A DNA stretch of 28,366 bases from Stentor roeselii (GCA_006503475.1 RSEH01000388.1:1-28366), one strand, 5' to 3'. Counted from the first letter of the stretch, positions 9,577-20,115 are shown. Numbers and translations: made by a program. The notes: a model not told the origin generated them from the sequence alone.

Positions 9577-10548
9577 ATAAGATTAATAAGGACTAATAGA
9601 AAATAGTTTATCAATAATTATCTTTACTTTATGGACTACAAATAAAAAAAGTCTTACAATCATCATGAATTTTATAATTTTTAGATTGTTAGTTATATTT
9701 GTGACAGATTTTTTAGATATTTTTAGATATTAAACAAACACAATTATGTTTAAAGTGTAAAATATAATTCAAAAAAGTTTAACTGAACTAAATAAAGCAC
9801 TTAAATAAAGATAAAATCATTAATACAAATTTTCTATAATTATTATAAATACTTGCTCAACTAAAAAGAGGTGTTTAAATGAACGATAAAAATTTTAATG
9901 TACCATCTGTATGAATTTTAAAGGTAGGAGTGATATCAATAAAATTAGATCTAATTTAAAAAGAAAGGAGATACTTATGCAAAAGAAATCGATCGAAATA
10001 TGTATTGCTTAATTTCTCAACAGTATGACTTCAGAGCAGTAACATACTGAAAAAAAAATAAACCTTAGGTTTTTAACTCAAAAAATATCATAAACCTTTA
10101 TCAAATTCTGCTTGAGTATATTTTCTTTTGAAAAGTTATGATTAATCAATTTCTTATATTATTAAACTCATCTCCTCTTCAATATCCCTAATAAATACTA
10201 ATTATTTTCCAATTATAAAATGCATGTTCCTCTAATTCATTATTGAATTCAGATATTTATGATTCCTATTTGAATTTTAGGTGATTAACTTGCATTTAAA
10301 TTCATTCAGAAATTGAATTTTTTTCCAGATAACAAAAGGATCACAAATAGATTTTATTTTTTTATTGTTATTTATATCTGAACTAATAGTATATTCAGAT
10401 ATATAAATCACTTACATAGGTTCCTCAATTTTGTTTAATATAACTAATAATATCCACGCTTAGAAAAAGATGAAGATGTTGATTTTATCCTATTATGTAT
10501 TTCTTTAAGCTAAGAAAATTCAACCATATCTAGTAATTAGTGTATTAC
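9577..10548. other. AT-rich intergenic DNA between convergent genes, left part
   Basis: About 970 bp downstream of the first paralog, with no intact frame and no recognisable RNA gene. It contains the 3' flank of the TAG-terminated gene ending at 9576. The part next to 10549 adjoins a kinase-like relic on the minus strand, and some of it may be the decayed tail of that relic. Confidence 0.4.
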
Positions 10549-10656
10549 CTAAATTTTTTCGATAGTTTCATTTCGTTCAATCAATGCAGCCAATTCTTTG
10601 AAATTCATTCTTTCATCTTTACTTGAGCAGAGCATATTTTATATCAATTCTTTAAC
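10549..10656 (-). pseudogene. Relic of a protein-kinase C-lobe end (subdomain XI-like)
   Basis: In one minus-strand frame, 36 codons read as a typical kinase subdomain XI: a helix VKELI-x-NML, then a DER motif carrying the conserved Arg, then the FKELAALI helix. One TAA lies inside the first helix, where kinases often have Gln, and the frame ends at TAG 10549-10551. No intact gene surrounds it. It is either the far end of the relic at 10926-11483 after frame loss, or a second kinase relic. Confidence 0.45.
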
Positions 10657-10925
10657 AAATATTAGAAAAATTCATTAAAATAGTTATTAGAATTATATTA
10701 TTTCTGATTTTTATGTTATAATATATTAACCTCATGAATTTGGCATACAGATTCAATTATTTAAAGGAACATAATTTAATAGGAAACATATAAAATCAAA
10801 CATAAGTATAAACCAAAAGCTTTTTATTGATTCTAACATTATTTTACATAAATTCAATTCTTGTTTATCAATATTCCAATTATAATTTGTCTATTATCTT
10901 TGAAATCATTTTTATTTGATTGAGT

Positions 10926-11483
10926 TTATTACATGATCATCATATTTTTAAGAAATTTCTCGAGCCGAGAAAAACCACACTTCCTTAATCTTGACAGGAA
11001 ATAATCAATTTTTCCTTCGAAGATTTTTATTTTCCTTTGAAGAGCTATCTGTAAAATGATGGTCCCAACAGTATAAACATTTTCTTTCTCTAATGTTTCA
11101 TCGTATATAATGTGTGATTTATCATCATTTAAAGATTGTCTCTGTAAACTGATAGCTTGAAATATAACTCCTTGATTATTTTAAACACAACAATTCTCCA
11201 AATCAAAAATCTTGATAGTAAAGCTTTAATCGATTACAAATGATTTAAGATCGAATCTAGTTATAAAAATATTTTCACACTGAAGAACAAAGATCATTTC
11301 AATTAACGAAAATACTGAATTTTCTATGTTAATATTTGGTTTTCGGATGCCATGGTTTTTTAAAGACTTGATAAAATTAGATAAATTTGTTCCATCATCT
11401 TTTATGACGTTCCTATATGATTTGTCATTATTTTCATTGACTTTTGATTGACCAAGAGCTAAGCCTTCCATTTCAAGACCCAA
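10926..11483 (-). pseudogene. Kinase-like pseudogene with two in-frame TAA codons
   Basis: From 11483 down to 10932 one minus-strand frame runs 184 codons with only two stops, TAA at 11226-11228 and 11181-11183. The next stops are a TAA TAA pair at 10926-10931. Chance would give roughly fourteen stops here, so it was under coding selection until recently. Kinase traces are an ENIFIT strand, an IKIFDLEN segment in the DFG position (DFG becomes DLE), and ENVYTVGTIILQIAL matching the DVYSLG helix of the C-lobe. The HRD catalytic loop is missing. The open segment begins with TTG and has no convincing ATG start. It was probably a pseudokinase or kinase gene, now dead unless the TAA codons are read through. 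Confidence 0.55.
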
Positions 11484-12307
11484 AGAACCTATTTATTATA
11501 TAAATCAACAGCATTAATCATTTCAGGGAATTTCATATATACCTCAGTATCTGTGAGTCTTAGCTACTTTAAAGTAAATTATTTGGCGATTTTTTAAAAT
11601 TCTTGTGTTTCTTGTAATTTAAAAAAATTGAACTAAATTTGCATATGTTTCGAATTTTCTTTTCTTTTCTTCTGCAAGTTAATGTTAAGGATTCCATCTA
11701 AATTTATGATATTAGTTATAAAATAAGTTTTCTATTCAACCTAAAAAATTTCAGAGGAATGGATATATTAAACTTTTATTTCACCCTCATCTAATTTATT
11801 CTCATGACACAGGTTTCGTAATTTATAGAACTATTAGATAGGATTTGATTTAAGATTTGAAATTATTTTTGAACCGAATTAATAAAAGAATCATTACACG
11901 TCAAAAACTCTAGAAGTTACTTTCACAACTATAATACATAAAGGCTTATTATATTATCACTACAGTTTGATACTTTAAAAATTATCATAATTGAATTAGC
12001 TATCTGCAGGGCTACACGTTGTAAGCATAGCCCTAATTACTTTTAAATATCAGATCTATAATCAAAAAATTTTTTTTCATACAAAATAAAGTTAGTTTTA
12101 TCTTGTATAATATAACCAAAAGATCTTAATGGGAAAAAAGCTTATGCTTTATCGAATTTATAAATTTATGGATTAATCATAACTACAATCAATGAGATAT
12201 ATTAATAAAACCGAACAGATGAATGCCAGTAGAAAAAGGTACATAATTATCAAGTATCAATAAAAGCAACCCAAAAATTAATTTTAAACTAATATTCTTA
12301 CTATCTA
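11484..12307. other. AT-rich intergenic DNA between convergent genes, right part
   Basis: About 820 bp without an intact gene. Sequence just upstream of the kinase relic (minus strand) has dense stops in all frames and does not supply an obvious kinase N-lobe. The only distinct structure is the hairpin at 12008-12034. The 3' flank of the gene ending at 12308 lies at the right end. Confidence 0.4.
12008..12034. repeat. Perfect 7-bp stem-loop
   Basis: AGGGCTA (12008-12014) pairs exactly with TAGCCCT (12028-12034) around a 13-nt loop. The stem is unusually GC-rich for its surroundings. It lies about 270 bp beyond the 3' end of the minus-strand gene. No run of T follows, and the rest of a tRNA is absent. 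It could be an RNA processing or 3'-end signal, or a remnant. Confidence 0.4.
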
Positions 12308-15300
12308 TTATTCTATATCTATCGCTTGAATAAAGTTCCATTCTTTTGTCTTAATAAATATTTTCTTATCATCATTTGAAATAAATAAGAGACTATCAAT
12401 GCCACACGTTATGATTACTTTCTTGCCTGACTTACACGCAATATCAAAAGTTCCAATATAAGTACTTGTTCCATAAGTTATAATATTTCCAGATTTTGTT
12501 AAAAAAAATCCAATACATCCATAAACAAGAATCTCATCAAGCTGTTCATGACCATCCTTTGAAAAAATCATTATTTTTTCGCTTGTCCAGAAAATGATTC
12601 TTTCATTTGTTTCAATCAAAAATTTAGGAGATCTACGCATTCTTGATTCAACAAAATTCAAAAAATAATTTTTTTCATTACCTTTGGGAATCTTCAATGA
12701 TGATTCTATTACATACTCTGGAAAATGAGGAGTTTCTATTCGAAGAAAATTATTATTTAAATAAAGGCTGAACTCATTGCCAACTTTTGTGAAATAAATG
12801 CATTCGTTTATTTTTATAATTTGAGAGCGAGTATCAAAGTCATTTTCTTGAAAGTTATAAACAATATCTCCAGATTCAAGATCGTAAATGGAGAACTCTA
12901 ATAAAGGATAGAAATTTGTGATTCTAAATATAATAAATAGTTTTTTTTCAGGTATAATTAGCAAGTCGATCGTATTAATTAACTTTGAATTAATAAGTTC
13001 AGCCATTCTCGAAGATGTGCTTAATACGAGTTTTTTATCATTTTCTAAAGATTGAATTGTAATATTTTCTCTATTAATAATAAATACGAGGTCTTCCATT
13101 ACATACACTTTATTTTCTAAAGACCCTATTTCAATTATCTTTTCTAAGCGATTAAAATCAAGAGAATAAATCTTTAGATAATTTTCGTCAATGGTATAGA
13201 AAAGATTTTTATTGAATCCAATTCTTTCGTAGTCTGAATCAATAAAATTCAATACTTCCAAAGATTTTGATTCAATATTATAAATCAGAGATTTTTTTTC
13301 CCTTTTATTAGGGTTGAATGATTTGCCCATAATAATTATAAATAAATTTTCATCAGTAAATTCAAAGTAAACTTGCTTAATGTTCATAAAATTTTGCTTA
13401 TTTACTATTGAAAATGTTTTGAGATCATAAATATATAAATTCTTGCTTAGTTTAATAAGCAGCAAATCAAAATAGGATTCGATATAAATATTTTCCTCAA
13501 AATCATCAAATTCTATTCTATCTTGAATTAGCCCTGAACAAAGATCCATCAATATTAAGCTAAAAGAATTCATCAAAACTATCAAATTTTCTTTTATTAT
13601 AAATACTTGTTTATATTTTTTCAAAATTTTATCTTTTACTAAAATGGTTGGGAAATATTCTGCTGGTTCTATTTTTAAAATTTTACAACCATTCTTTAAA
13701 TAAATTCTGTCAGTGCACACTTGGATAATTGATTCATAATTATAAGAGATAAATCTTTGGTTTTCTTTAATTAATGAATAAATAATGCAACTAGTTCCGT
13801 TTTGTGAAACAACCAAATGTTTTGAAATCGTTCTTATCTTTATGTTTGACTGGCCAGAGTCATTAAAATCGCTTTCAAGTGCCAAAACCATTTTAGGGTA
13901 ATTAGAATCTGATCTCCAAAACCAATATCTAGATTTATTACTTATATAAAACATATCAGAATTTTTTATGATTCTTATTTTTCCTTCATTATTCATTCGT
14001 AAAGATATATTTTTTAAACTATTAGGACAAAAAATAGATATTTTATTTAGAGTCTCACATAAATAAAACTGAGATGAAGTCGATAAAAACTTTATTTTTT
14101 GAAGATCATTAGAATTGTGAAGAGTTTTTCTTATATAATTAAATAAATTTTTGTATATTTTTTCCGTGTTTTTAAATAAACTCATTTTAGAAATTCCTAT
14201 ATATGAGCTTGTAAGTTGTAAAATATATTCATTGATTATTGTTTTTTTGTTATTTTTTTGAAGTTCGATTCTATCCAGGTCAATCATTATTTCCGAGTTC
14301 AAAACTAATATTTTTCTATCAGAAGTTAAAAATGAAAGCCATTTTAAAGTATTATTCTCGAACTTATAAATTAATTCAGTGGTTTCAGAACTAATACTCA
14401 AAACTTTAACAAAAGGAAAACCAAGGAAAATAATTTTTTTACTATCATTACTAAAGCACATCATAGAAATTTCTTCTGACCCAGTATACAAGCATTTTTT
14501 TCCTCCTTCCTTCACAAATAAAATATTTCTATTAGCAAAGTAAAACTCATCAATATCATTCGAGACAATAAACACTTTGAAAGATTCATCTAATTTTAAT
14601 TTGGTGATGTTAATTTCTAAGATGTTTAAGTCAAGTGAAAAAATATCAAATTCATTTGATCTTTGAGACTTGGGATTTAAAAATATTGCACGAGTTTTAT
14701 TTAGATTAAAATGGACATCAAAAGAAGAAATTTTTCCTATATTTATGATTTTTTCTACTCTTCTAAAACAAATATTCCAAATAGTTAGTTGATCATTCTT
14801 ATAAAATATCACATATTCCATATTTCCTAGTATTTGCGCACAGAACTTTAGAGAAACCTTCAAAGTAAAAAGTGCTTCACAAGTTTCAAAATTTATGCAA
14901 ATTATTTTCTTATCAAACTGAGCCAATAACCATTTATTAAAAACAGCTTTAAAGTTCCACTTAGCATTATTTTCTGAATCAACCTTCGCAAAATTGAAAT
15001 TTCTTGAAAGTTTCGGTTTTTCATCTAAATTTTTCCTAAATTTTTCAGATTTTCTCGATACTTTATTCACTTGAAGTATTCCTGGAACAAAAGAAAAGAC
15101 TTGTTTATTTTTTATCAAGTTTTCTGATATTTCGAGGAATTCTGTTAGAGTAAAATTTGATTGAAGTTTTATCATCGAATAACACTTATAAAAATTTTCA
15201 ATTTTTTCAAGGATTTGTAAGAGTTTAATGACTTCAACTTCATTTGAATTAGTTAGTTTTAAATTTACCAAATTCTTTACTACCTCAAGGTTTCTTTGAT

Positions 15301-15526
15301 TAGAGATAAAAGCTTTTTCGGCTTCTTCAAGTAAGTATTCAGGGATCTCGTAATGAACCGGCCCTTTTTTGCAAGGACATTTTTTATCATGCACTACGAT
15401 ATCTGCAGAGTATATGCTGTGATTACATTCAATGCACTTGAAGACCTTCGATATACTTTTATCAAGGCCTTTATCTTCTTCGGGGAAATATTCGTCATCG
15501 CTTTGCTGAAGCCAGTCCACAATCAT
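12308..15526 (-). CDS. Lineage-specific C2HC zinc-finger plus cryptic beta-propeller protein (paralog B)
   Basis: Intact 1,072-aa frame from ATG 15524-15526 to TAA. The N terminus is acidic, then C31, C34, H46 and C50 form the same C-x2-C-x11-H-x3-C site at the same residue numbers as in the gene at 6343-9576. A helical region (about 60-140) follows, then a long beta-rich region with WD40-like strands, including LTIWNI with W250 (W242 in the paralog), a KKIIFLG...VKVL segment and a closing SNDDKKIF strand. All have counterparts in the paralog. The two proteins are clearly related but diverged, so the duplication is old and both copies were kept intact. The WD40 protein at 16017-18086 lies upstream on the same strand, about 490 bp away. 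Molecular function is unknown; a scaffold or protein-binding role is only what such folds usually do. Confidence 0.85.
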   Translation of the reverse strand: MIVDWLQQSDDEYFPEEDKGLDKSISKVFKCIECNHSIYSADIVVHDKKCPCKKGPVHYEIPEYLLEEAEKAFISNQRNLEVVKNLVNLKLTNSNEVEVIKLLQILEKIENFYKCYSMIKLQSNFTLTEFLEISENLIKNKQVFSFVPGILQVNKVSRKSEKFRKNLDEKPKLSRNFNFAKVDSENNAKWNFKAVFNKWLLAQFDKKIICINFETCEALFTLKVSLKFCAQILGNMEYVIFYKNDQLTIWNICFRRVEKIINIGKISSFDVHFNLNKTRAIFLNPKSQRSNEFDIFSLDLNILEINITKLKLDESFKVFIVSNDIDEFYFANRNILFVKEGGKKCLYTGSEEISMMCFSNDSKKIIFLGFPFVKVLSISSETTELIYKFENNTLKWLSFLTSDRKILVLNSEIMIDLDRIELQKNNKKTIINEYILQLTSSYIGISKMSLFKNTEKIYKNLFNYIRKTLHNSNDLQKIKFLSTSSQFYLCETLNKISIFCPNSLKNISLRMNNEGKIRIIKNSDMFYISNKSRYWFWRSDSNYPKMVLALESDFNDSGQSNIKIRTISKHLVVSQNGTSCIIYSLIKENQRFISYNYESIIQVCTDRIYLKNGCKILKIEPAEYFPTILVKDKILKKYKQVFIIKENLIVLMNSFSLILMDLCSGLIQDRIEFDDFEENIYIESYFDLLLIKLSKNLYIYDLKTFSIVNKQNFMNIKQVYFEFTDENLFIIIMGKSFNPNKREKKSLIYNIESKSLEVLNFIDSDYERIGFNKNLFYTIDENYLKIYSLDFNRLEKIIEIGSLENKVYVMEDLVFIINRENITIQSLENDKKLVLSTSSRMAELINSKLINTIDLLIIPEKKLFIIFRITNFYPLLEFSIYDLESGDIVYNFQENDFDTRSQIIKINECIYFTKVGNEFSLYLNNNFLRIETPHFPEYVIESSLKIPKGNEKNYFLNFVESRMRRSPKFLIETNERIIFWTSEKIMIFSKDGHEQLDEILVYGCIGFFLTKSGNIITYGTSTYIGTFDIACKSGKKVIITCGIDSLLFISNDDKKIFIKTKEWNFIQAIDIE

Positions 15527-16016
15527 ATTTATAAACTAAGGTTAAAGTAATTAAATTATAGTAAGAATGTAATTTCTAATTATATGATGATATATCTATG
15601 TTATATCATTATAAAATTAGGAATATTTTAAAATTTCTTCGTAAGATACTGAAGATAGTCTTATATTCGTATTAAGGTTTATATACATCATGAGAAATTA
15701 TCTATCTTGTGAAAAATTAAACCTTATTTCTTTAAGTGAACCATAAAGTACTCTTTTTGGTTGAACAAAGAACTAATAATTTATTCTCAAAAGAAATCAA
15801 ATTTCAATTTCAATATTCTAAATCTTGAATTGTTATTTTACACAGCTATTCATCTTCCACAAGCAAAGATCAAAATATCAAGATCCAATATCAATTGGCC
15901 TATACTAAATTACCCTTAAATTTACTTATGTTAAAATATATTCTTGATATGAGATATAAATACTTGAGTAATTATCTATCTAAATCTCATTCTAAGATCA
16001 ATTAATTATGCTAAAA
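15527..16016. promoter_or_regulatory. 490-bp spacer between two minus-strand genes; 5' flank of the 1,072-aa gene
   Basis: This AT-rich spacer holds the promoter region of the minus-strand gene starting at 15526 and the 3' flank of the one ending at 16017. No specific promoter motif was recognised. The main visible structure is a stem-loop centred at about 15598: ATGATATA 15587-15594 pairs perfectly with TATATCAT 15602-15609 around a 7-nt loop, extendable by a wobble and three A-T pairs. Confidence 0.35.
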
Positions 16017-18086
16017 TCAATGTAAATATCTAGCAAGTCCTGCTTTAATATCCTTATTTTTTTCAAGCCAAATTTCCGACTCAGCCAAATTCAAAAAATA
16101 ATTTTCTTTATGTTTTTTTTCAATATTCCAAACATAAATTCCATTAATCGCATCTGTAGACACAACATATTTTTGATCACTAGTGATCATCACTCTCCAA
16201 ATATCCTGTCGATGCCCATCTAATTTAGCATGAATAGCATTTTTAACGAGATTCCAAATAACCAGTTGTTTATCTTCACCGCCAGAAGCTGAAAAAGTTT
16301 TGCTCTTCGTGATTTTCACAGTATAAACCTTTCCAGTATGCTCTGTAAAAGATAAATTTTGTTGAAAGGTAATCATGTCCCAATACTGAATATTTCCAAG
16401 AGAATCTCCACTCAAGGCACCCACACCATCACTTGAAACATCGACACAAAATACTGAGCCTTTATGTCCATTGAGAATAGCTTTTATTGATCCTTCTTGA
16501 AGATTCCAAACAATTAAATTATTTTCATTTCCTTCAGAGCCACTAATCAAAAAATTTTTATTTGTTGATAAACAAGTTACTTCAACATTATTCACATGAC
16601 CTAAGAGGATTTTATCATTGTTACTTTTAGATACATCACATATGATTACTTTTTCTGAATTACCATAAGAGATTAGACTTTTGCTGATATTTTCGGAATC
16701 TGTATTGAAAGTCTTTAAACTTAAATAAGCCTCACAGATCTGTGATGAAATATTTGTGATTCCAATTCTTCCATCACGAGAAACAGAAAAAATTCGATTA
16801 TTAACGGATTTTACACTGAATATAAAATCTTCGTGAATATGCAACTTGAATAATGATGATTTTGAATTCACGTCCCACAGTATTACTGACCTGTCCTCTG
16901 AACCGGAAATTATGTTTTCATTGTTGCTGGTCACTGATACAGATAATACAGGGGCTGAATGATCTGAGTGAGCTCCCCAAAATGCAAGAGAATCAGTTTT
17001 CCAGATTTTAACTTCAGAGTCTTCTGATCCTGTCACTATTAGTTGAAAATCTGATGTAGTTGCTATGGTTAATATTTGCTGATTATGAGCTTTATTTGAG
17101 TAAATTTTTTCTATGGATATTAAATCCCATATTTCTAAGATATTCCGTGTAGCTGTGAAATATAAGTTTTCAGAAATGATAATACCACAGTATATTTTAT
17201 ATTGAGTAGGTATTCTTTTGTATATATTACTCGAATCAATTTTCCACAATATTATTTCATTTCCATAGCCTCCAGAAGCAATTAATTTTTCATCAAAACT
17301 AAAAACAACACTAGAAACAGCAGCTGAATGTCCTGAAAATATATTTTTCAAGCATCGGTGTTCAAGGTCCCAAAGTATTACTCTTTTATCCGCAGATCCA
17401 CTGAGGGCAAGGCGACTATCATTTGATAATGCGACGCTTAAAACTGCCTCATTATGCTCAGCATAGCAAGCTGTTTGACTAATGCTAATAGTATCCCAAA
17501 CTCTTACTGTAGTGTCTTCAGATCCAGTGAGAAAAGTTTTTCCATCTTTAGAAACAGCTAAACAATAAAATCCTCCATTGTGAGTTTGTAAAAACTTCTT
17601 CCACGCATATTCATTTTCTTTCACAATATCTGATCGAAAATTTATGAAATTCTTTGAGTAAACTCTCTTTATATCTGAAATCAATATTTCTAATTCAGGT
17701 TTAATCAAATACATTTCAGATTTTATGATGCATTTAATTTCTTCTATATCTGAAATTGGAAATTCTGTTTCTATTGAAATTTTATAATAATTATTTAAAG
17801 TTTTATTAATCTTTTGAAGGGCAAGGTTGAATAAGTTTTTAATTTCTTCGATTAGGTGTTTTGTTTGATTTTCTAAGTTTTTCTTAAGATCATTTAATGA
17901 AAGGATCCTCTGATTAAGTTCTGTTTTAAACATGTTTTTTTCAAATGGTTCAAGTTTTATCTTAAGTCTCTGATATTGATGGTTTTCTGTACTATCTAAG
18001 TGTTGATCAAAATGAGATTGACACAAATAAATTTCTGAGCAGTGACACAAAAATAAGGGTAGTTTATTACAGAATTTGCAGTTCAT
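16017..18086 (-). CDS. B-box-like zinc site, coiled coil and about 12 WD40 repeats
   Basis: Intact 689-aa frame from ATG 18084-18086 to a TGA stop. Residues 1-40 resemble a B-box zinc site (C3, C6, C14, C16, C22, H25, H29, H36). Residues about 45-160 are a charged helical region, probably a coiled coil. From about 165 to 680 there are around twelve canonical WD40 repeats with GSEDTTVRVWD-, GSADKRVILWD- and GSEDRSVILWD-type ends and GH/EH starts, enough for two seven-bladed propellers if degenerate blades are counted. The overall B-box, coiled coil, propeller layout resembles TRIM-like scaffolds without a RING; no enzymatic domain is seen. The repeats are far closer to consensus than the cryptic propellers of the two roughly 1,075-aa neighbours, so it is not a simple paralog of them. 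Function unknown; probably a cytoplasmic scaffold. Confidence 0.9.
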   Translation of the reverse strand: MNCKFCNKLPLFLCHCSEIYLCQSHFDQHLDSTENHQYQRLKIKLEPFEKNMFKTELNQRILSLNDLKKNLENQTKHLIEEIKNLFNLALQKINKTLNNYYKISIETEFPISDIEEIKCIIKSEMYLIKPELEILISDIKRVYSKNFINFRSDIVKENEYAWKKFLQTHNGGFYCLAVSKDGKTFLTGSEDTTVRVWDTISISQTACYAEHNEAVLSVALSNDSRLALSGSADKRVILWDLEHRCLKNIFSGHSAAVSSVVFSFDEKLIASGGYGNEIILWKIDSSNIYKRIPTQYKIYCGIIISENLYFTATRNILEIWDLISIEKIYSNKAHNQQILTIATTSDFQLIVTGSEDSEVKIWKTDSLAFWGAHSDHSAPVLSVSVTSNNENIISGSEDRSVILWDVNSKSSLFKLHIHEDFIFSVKSVNNRIFSVSRDGRIGITNISSQICEAYLSLKTFNTDSENISKSLISYGNSEKVIICDVSKSNNDKILLGHVNNVEVTCLSTNKNFLISGSEGNENNLIVWNLQEGSIKAILNGHKGSVFCVDVSSDGVGALSGDSLGNIQYWDMITFQQNLSFTEHTGKVYTVKITKSKTFSASGGEDKQLVIWNLVKNAIHAKLDGHRQDIWRVMITSDQKYVVSTDAINGIYVWNIEKKHKENYFLNLAESEIWLEKNKDIKAGLARYLH

Positions 18087-18870
18087 AATTATAAGCCATA
18101 TTAAAGTCTACTATATATTGAAGTTAAAAATATAGACACTAACAGAGATTAAAGGTATATTTATTCAGGTTATCTCAGGAAAGTTTTCAAACTCAAGAAA
18201 GTACAGAACCGCATACTGCATAAGTCTTAATATAAGGAGTACTTAAACAATTGCAGTGAGTTTACCTAAAAAACTAAAAAAATTTAAGGTTTGTTTCAAA
18301 AATTACTGATAAATAAGAATCGTGTAAATTTCTGATTATTTTCACAAAGGTTTCAAGAGTTTACTTATATTGTGAAGTCAAAGTACAATTATGGGATGTT
18401 ATCTCATATAATTTAGATTCTCATTAGTCTTGGAATTAGTCTAAAAACTATTAGAACCTTCAATGAACTGAATTGATGTAATAACTATACTTCAGCCTCA
18501 AACAAATATATATTATTTTTATACTGATGATGATGCTATAACTATGTATTTAAGGAAGATCAACCTTGATTCTCTAAAAATTTTATAAAATAGCAAGATA
18601 TTTCAATAAGAATACAAATGAAATAATGAAAATTATATCTTATGAATCACTTCTATTTTCTAGTGAATAACATCTAAAAATCAATTTTTCAGGATCAAAT
18701 AATCTGGGTAACATTTAACAACAAAAAAAGATATAGTATTGATTATTGCTGTTGGAACACTGAACAATTCCTAACTCAACATTTAATTATCAAAATCTTA
18801 TAAAATTAACCCTATAATAAAATCCATTCCATCTCATATAATTCTTAATCTTATAGTCTCTATAAAAGAA
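18087..18870. other. 784-bp AT-rich spacer between divergent genes, with a possible WD40-like relic
   Basis: It separates the starts of the WD40 gene (minus) and the kinase gene (plus), so it should contain both promoters; no specific motif was recognised. A plus-strand frame ending at TAG 18424-18426 reads EVKVQLWDV, the shape of a WD40 repeat end, starting about 18374. A short DDDAITMYLRKINLDSLKIL frame lies near 18523-18582. Both are cut by stops and too short to prove a pseudogene. Confidence 0.3.
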
Positions 18871-20115
18871 ATGGAAAAGTTGATCAACTCAAACTATCAT
18901 AAAGTTCTAGACACCAAAAGATATAAAAATTCCACGATCTTCGAGGTTTTAGACAAATACCGAAAAGTCTACTGCATTAAAGTTTTAAACTACGTAAGAA
19001 TAAAAGAAATTGAAATCCTAAAAAAAGATCTTCCATCCTCTTGCATAAAACTCATCAAAGACTTAAAATTGGGAGGAGAATATGCATTAGTTTTTCCTTA
19101 TTACCCTAACAGTCTCAATTATACCTTATTCGATATTAATGGCTTGATTCCTCTTCAAGTCTTCAAAAAGTGGTGTAAACAAATAGCCTCCACCGTGATG
19201 CAATTACATAAAATAGGCATAATCCATGCTGACTTAAAGCCTGATAACATTCTTCTCACTGAAAGAATTGAGAACATCGAGCAAGCCAACTGTTTAATTT
19301 GCGACTTTGGGATTAGTGCTATTATTGGATTAGAATATTCACAAATTGGAGCAGGAACTTCCTACTTTAAAGCAAAAGAAGTCATTGACAAGAATTCTCC
19401 TACTGAAGAATCAGATGTCTATTCAATCGGCATTCTAATGCTTGCCATGATTTTGAATGAAATGTTTTATGAGTACATGAAAAATCCTAAATTTAATGAC
19501 CTTCAAGTTATCACAGATAAAATCGATGAACTCAATTTCTGTCCAAATGAAAGCAAAGTTTTAGCTAGATTGATAGTAAATTGCATAAAATACTTACCAA
19601 GCGAGAGAATAAAATTAGATGCTTATTTAAATGATCCTTTTTTTAGAGACTGCCAGTATGATATAAGTGAACAGGTTTCGAATAAAGACCCACAAGATGA
19701 ACTTATAGAAAAATTTGATGAAATTCGAAATAAGTATACAAAGTTTTTCTCGTGTTTGATGAGTTATAAAAGTAAAAACATGGGCAATACTTTAAAAGAT
19801 GGGTTCATGATTAGTTTAATTATCAAAAATTTAGCTAAACAATCTGCGATACATGAGCTTCAAGAACTTAAGGTTATCTGTGTAAATCGACTGCATAAAA
19901 ATCATCCTTTGATTGAAAATATCGATTTAAAAATTGGCCAGTATACATCTAATAACAATTTAGAGGATCTTATCAGTTTTAATGATGTTAAAGCCTCACT
20001 TGAAATTCTTGATTACTTTTTAGATGATTTTAGAAGCAGATCTGATAGGATTGATGACTCTTTTATTGAGATGCTGGATCATATTTCGGAAAGAATGAGT
20101 TTAAGAATAAGTTAG
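18871..20115 (+). CDS. Protein kinase, atypical HAD catalytic loop (non-RD)
   Basis: Intact 414-aa frame from ATG 18871 to TAG. The kinase domain covers residues about 8-260. The Gly-rich loop is not recognisable, but the ATP-anchoring Lys (CIK, K37), the alpha-C Glu (E46 or E48), the catalytic loop HADLKPDN (H119, D121, K123, N126), DFG (145-147), the APE-equivalent AKE (168-170), the DVYSIG helix (182-187) and a subdomain XI Arg (SERI) are present. The Arg of HRD is Ala, so activity should not depend on activation-loop phosphorylation in the RD manner; all residues that carry out phosphotransfer remain. Specificity is probably Ser/Thr, from the DLKPDN loop. Residues about 265-414 form an uncharacterised helical extension. 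Degenerate kinase-like sequence lies downstream, consistent with local expansion and decay of kinases. Substrates are unknown. Confidence 0.9.
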   Translation: MEKLINSNYHKVLDTKRYKNSTIFEVLDKYRKVYCIKVLNYVRIKEIEILKKDLPSSCIKLIKDLKLGGEYALVFPYYPNSLNYTLFDINGLIPLQVFKKWCKQIASTVMQLHKIGIIHADLKPDNILLTERIENIEQANCLICDFGISAIIGLEYSQIGAGTSYFKAKEVIDKNSPTEESDVYSIGILMLAMILNEMFYEYMKNPKFNDLQVITDKIDELNFCPNESKVLARLIVNCIKYLPSERIKLDAYLNDPFFRDCQYDISEQVSNKDPQDELIEKFDEIRNKYTKFFSCLMSYKSKNMGNTLKDGFMISLIIKNLAKQSAIHELQELKVICVNRLHKNHPLIENIDLKIGQYTSNNNLEDLISFNDVKASLEILDYFLDDFRSRSDRIDDSFIEMLDHISERMSLRIS

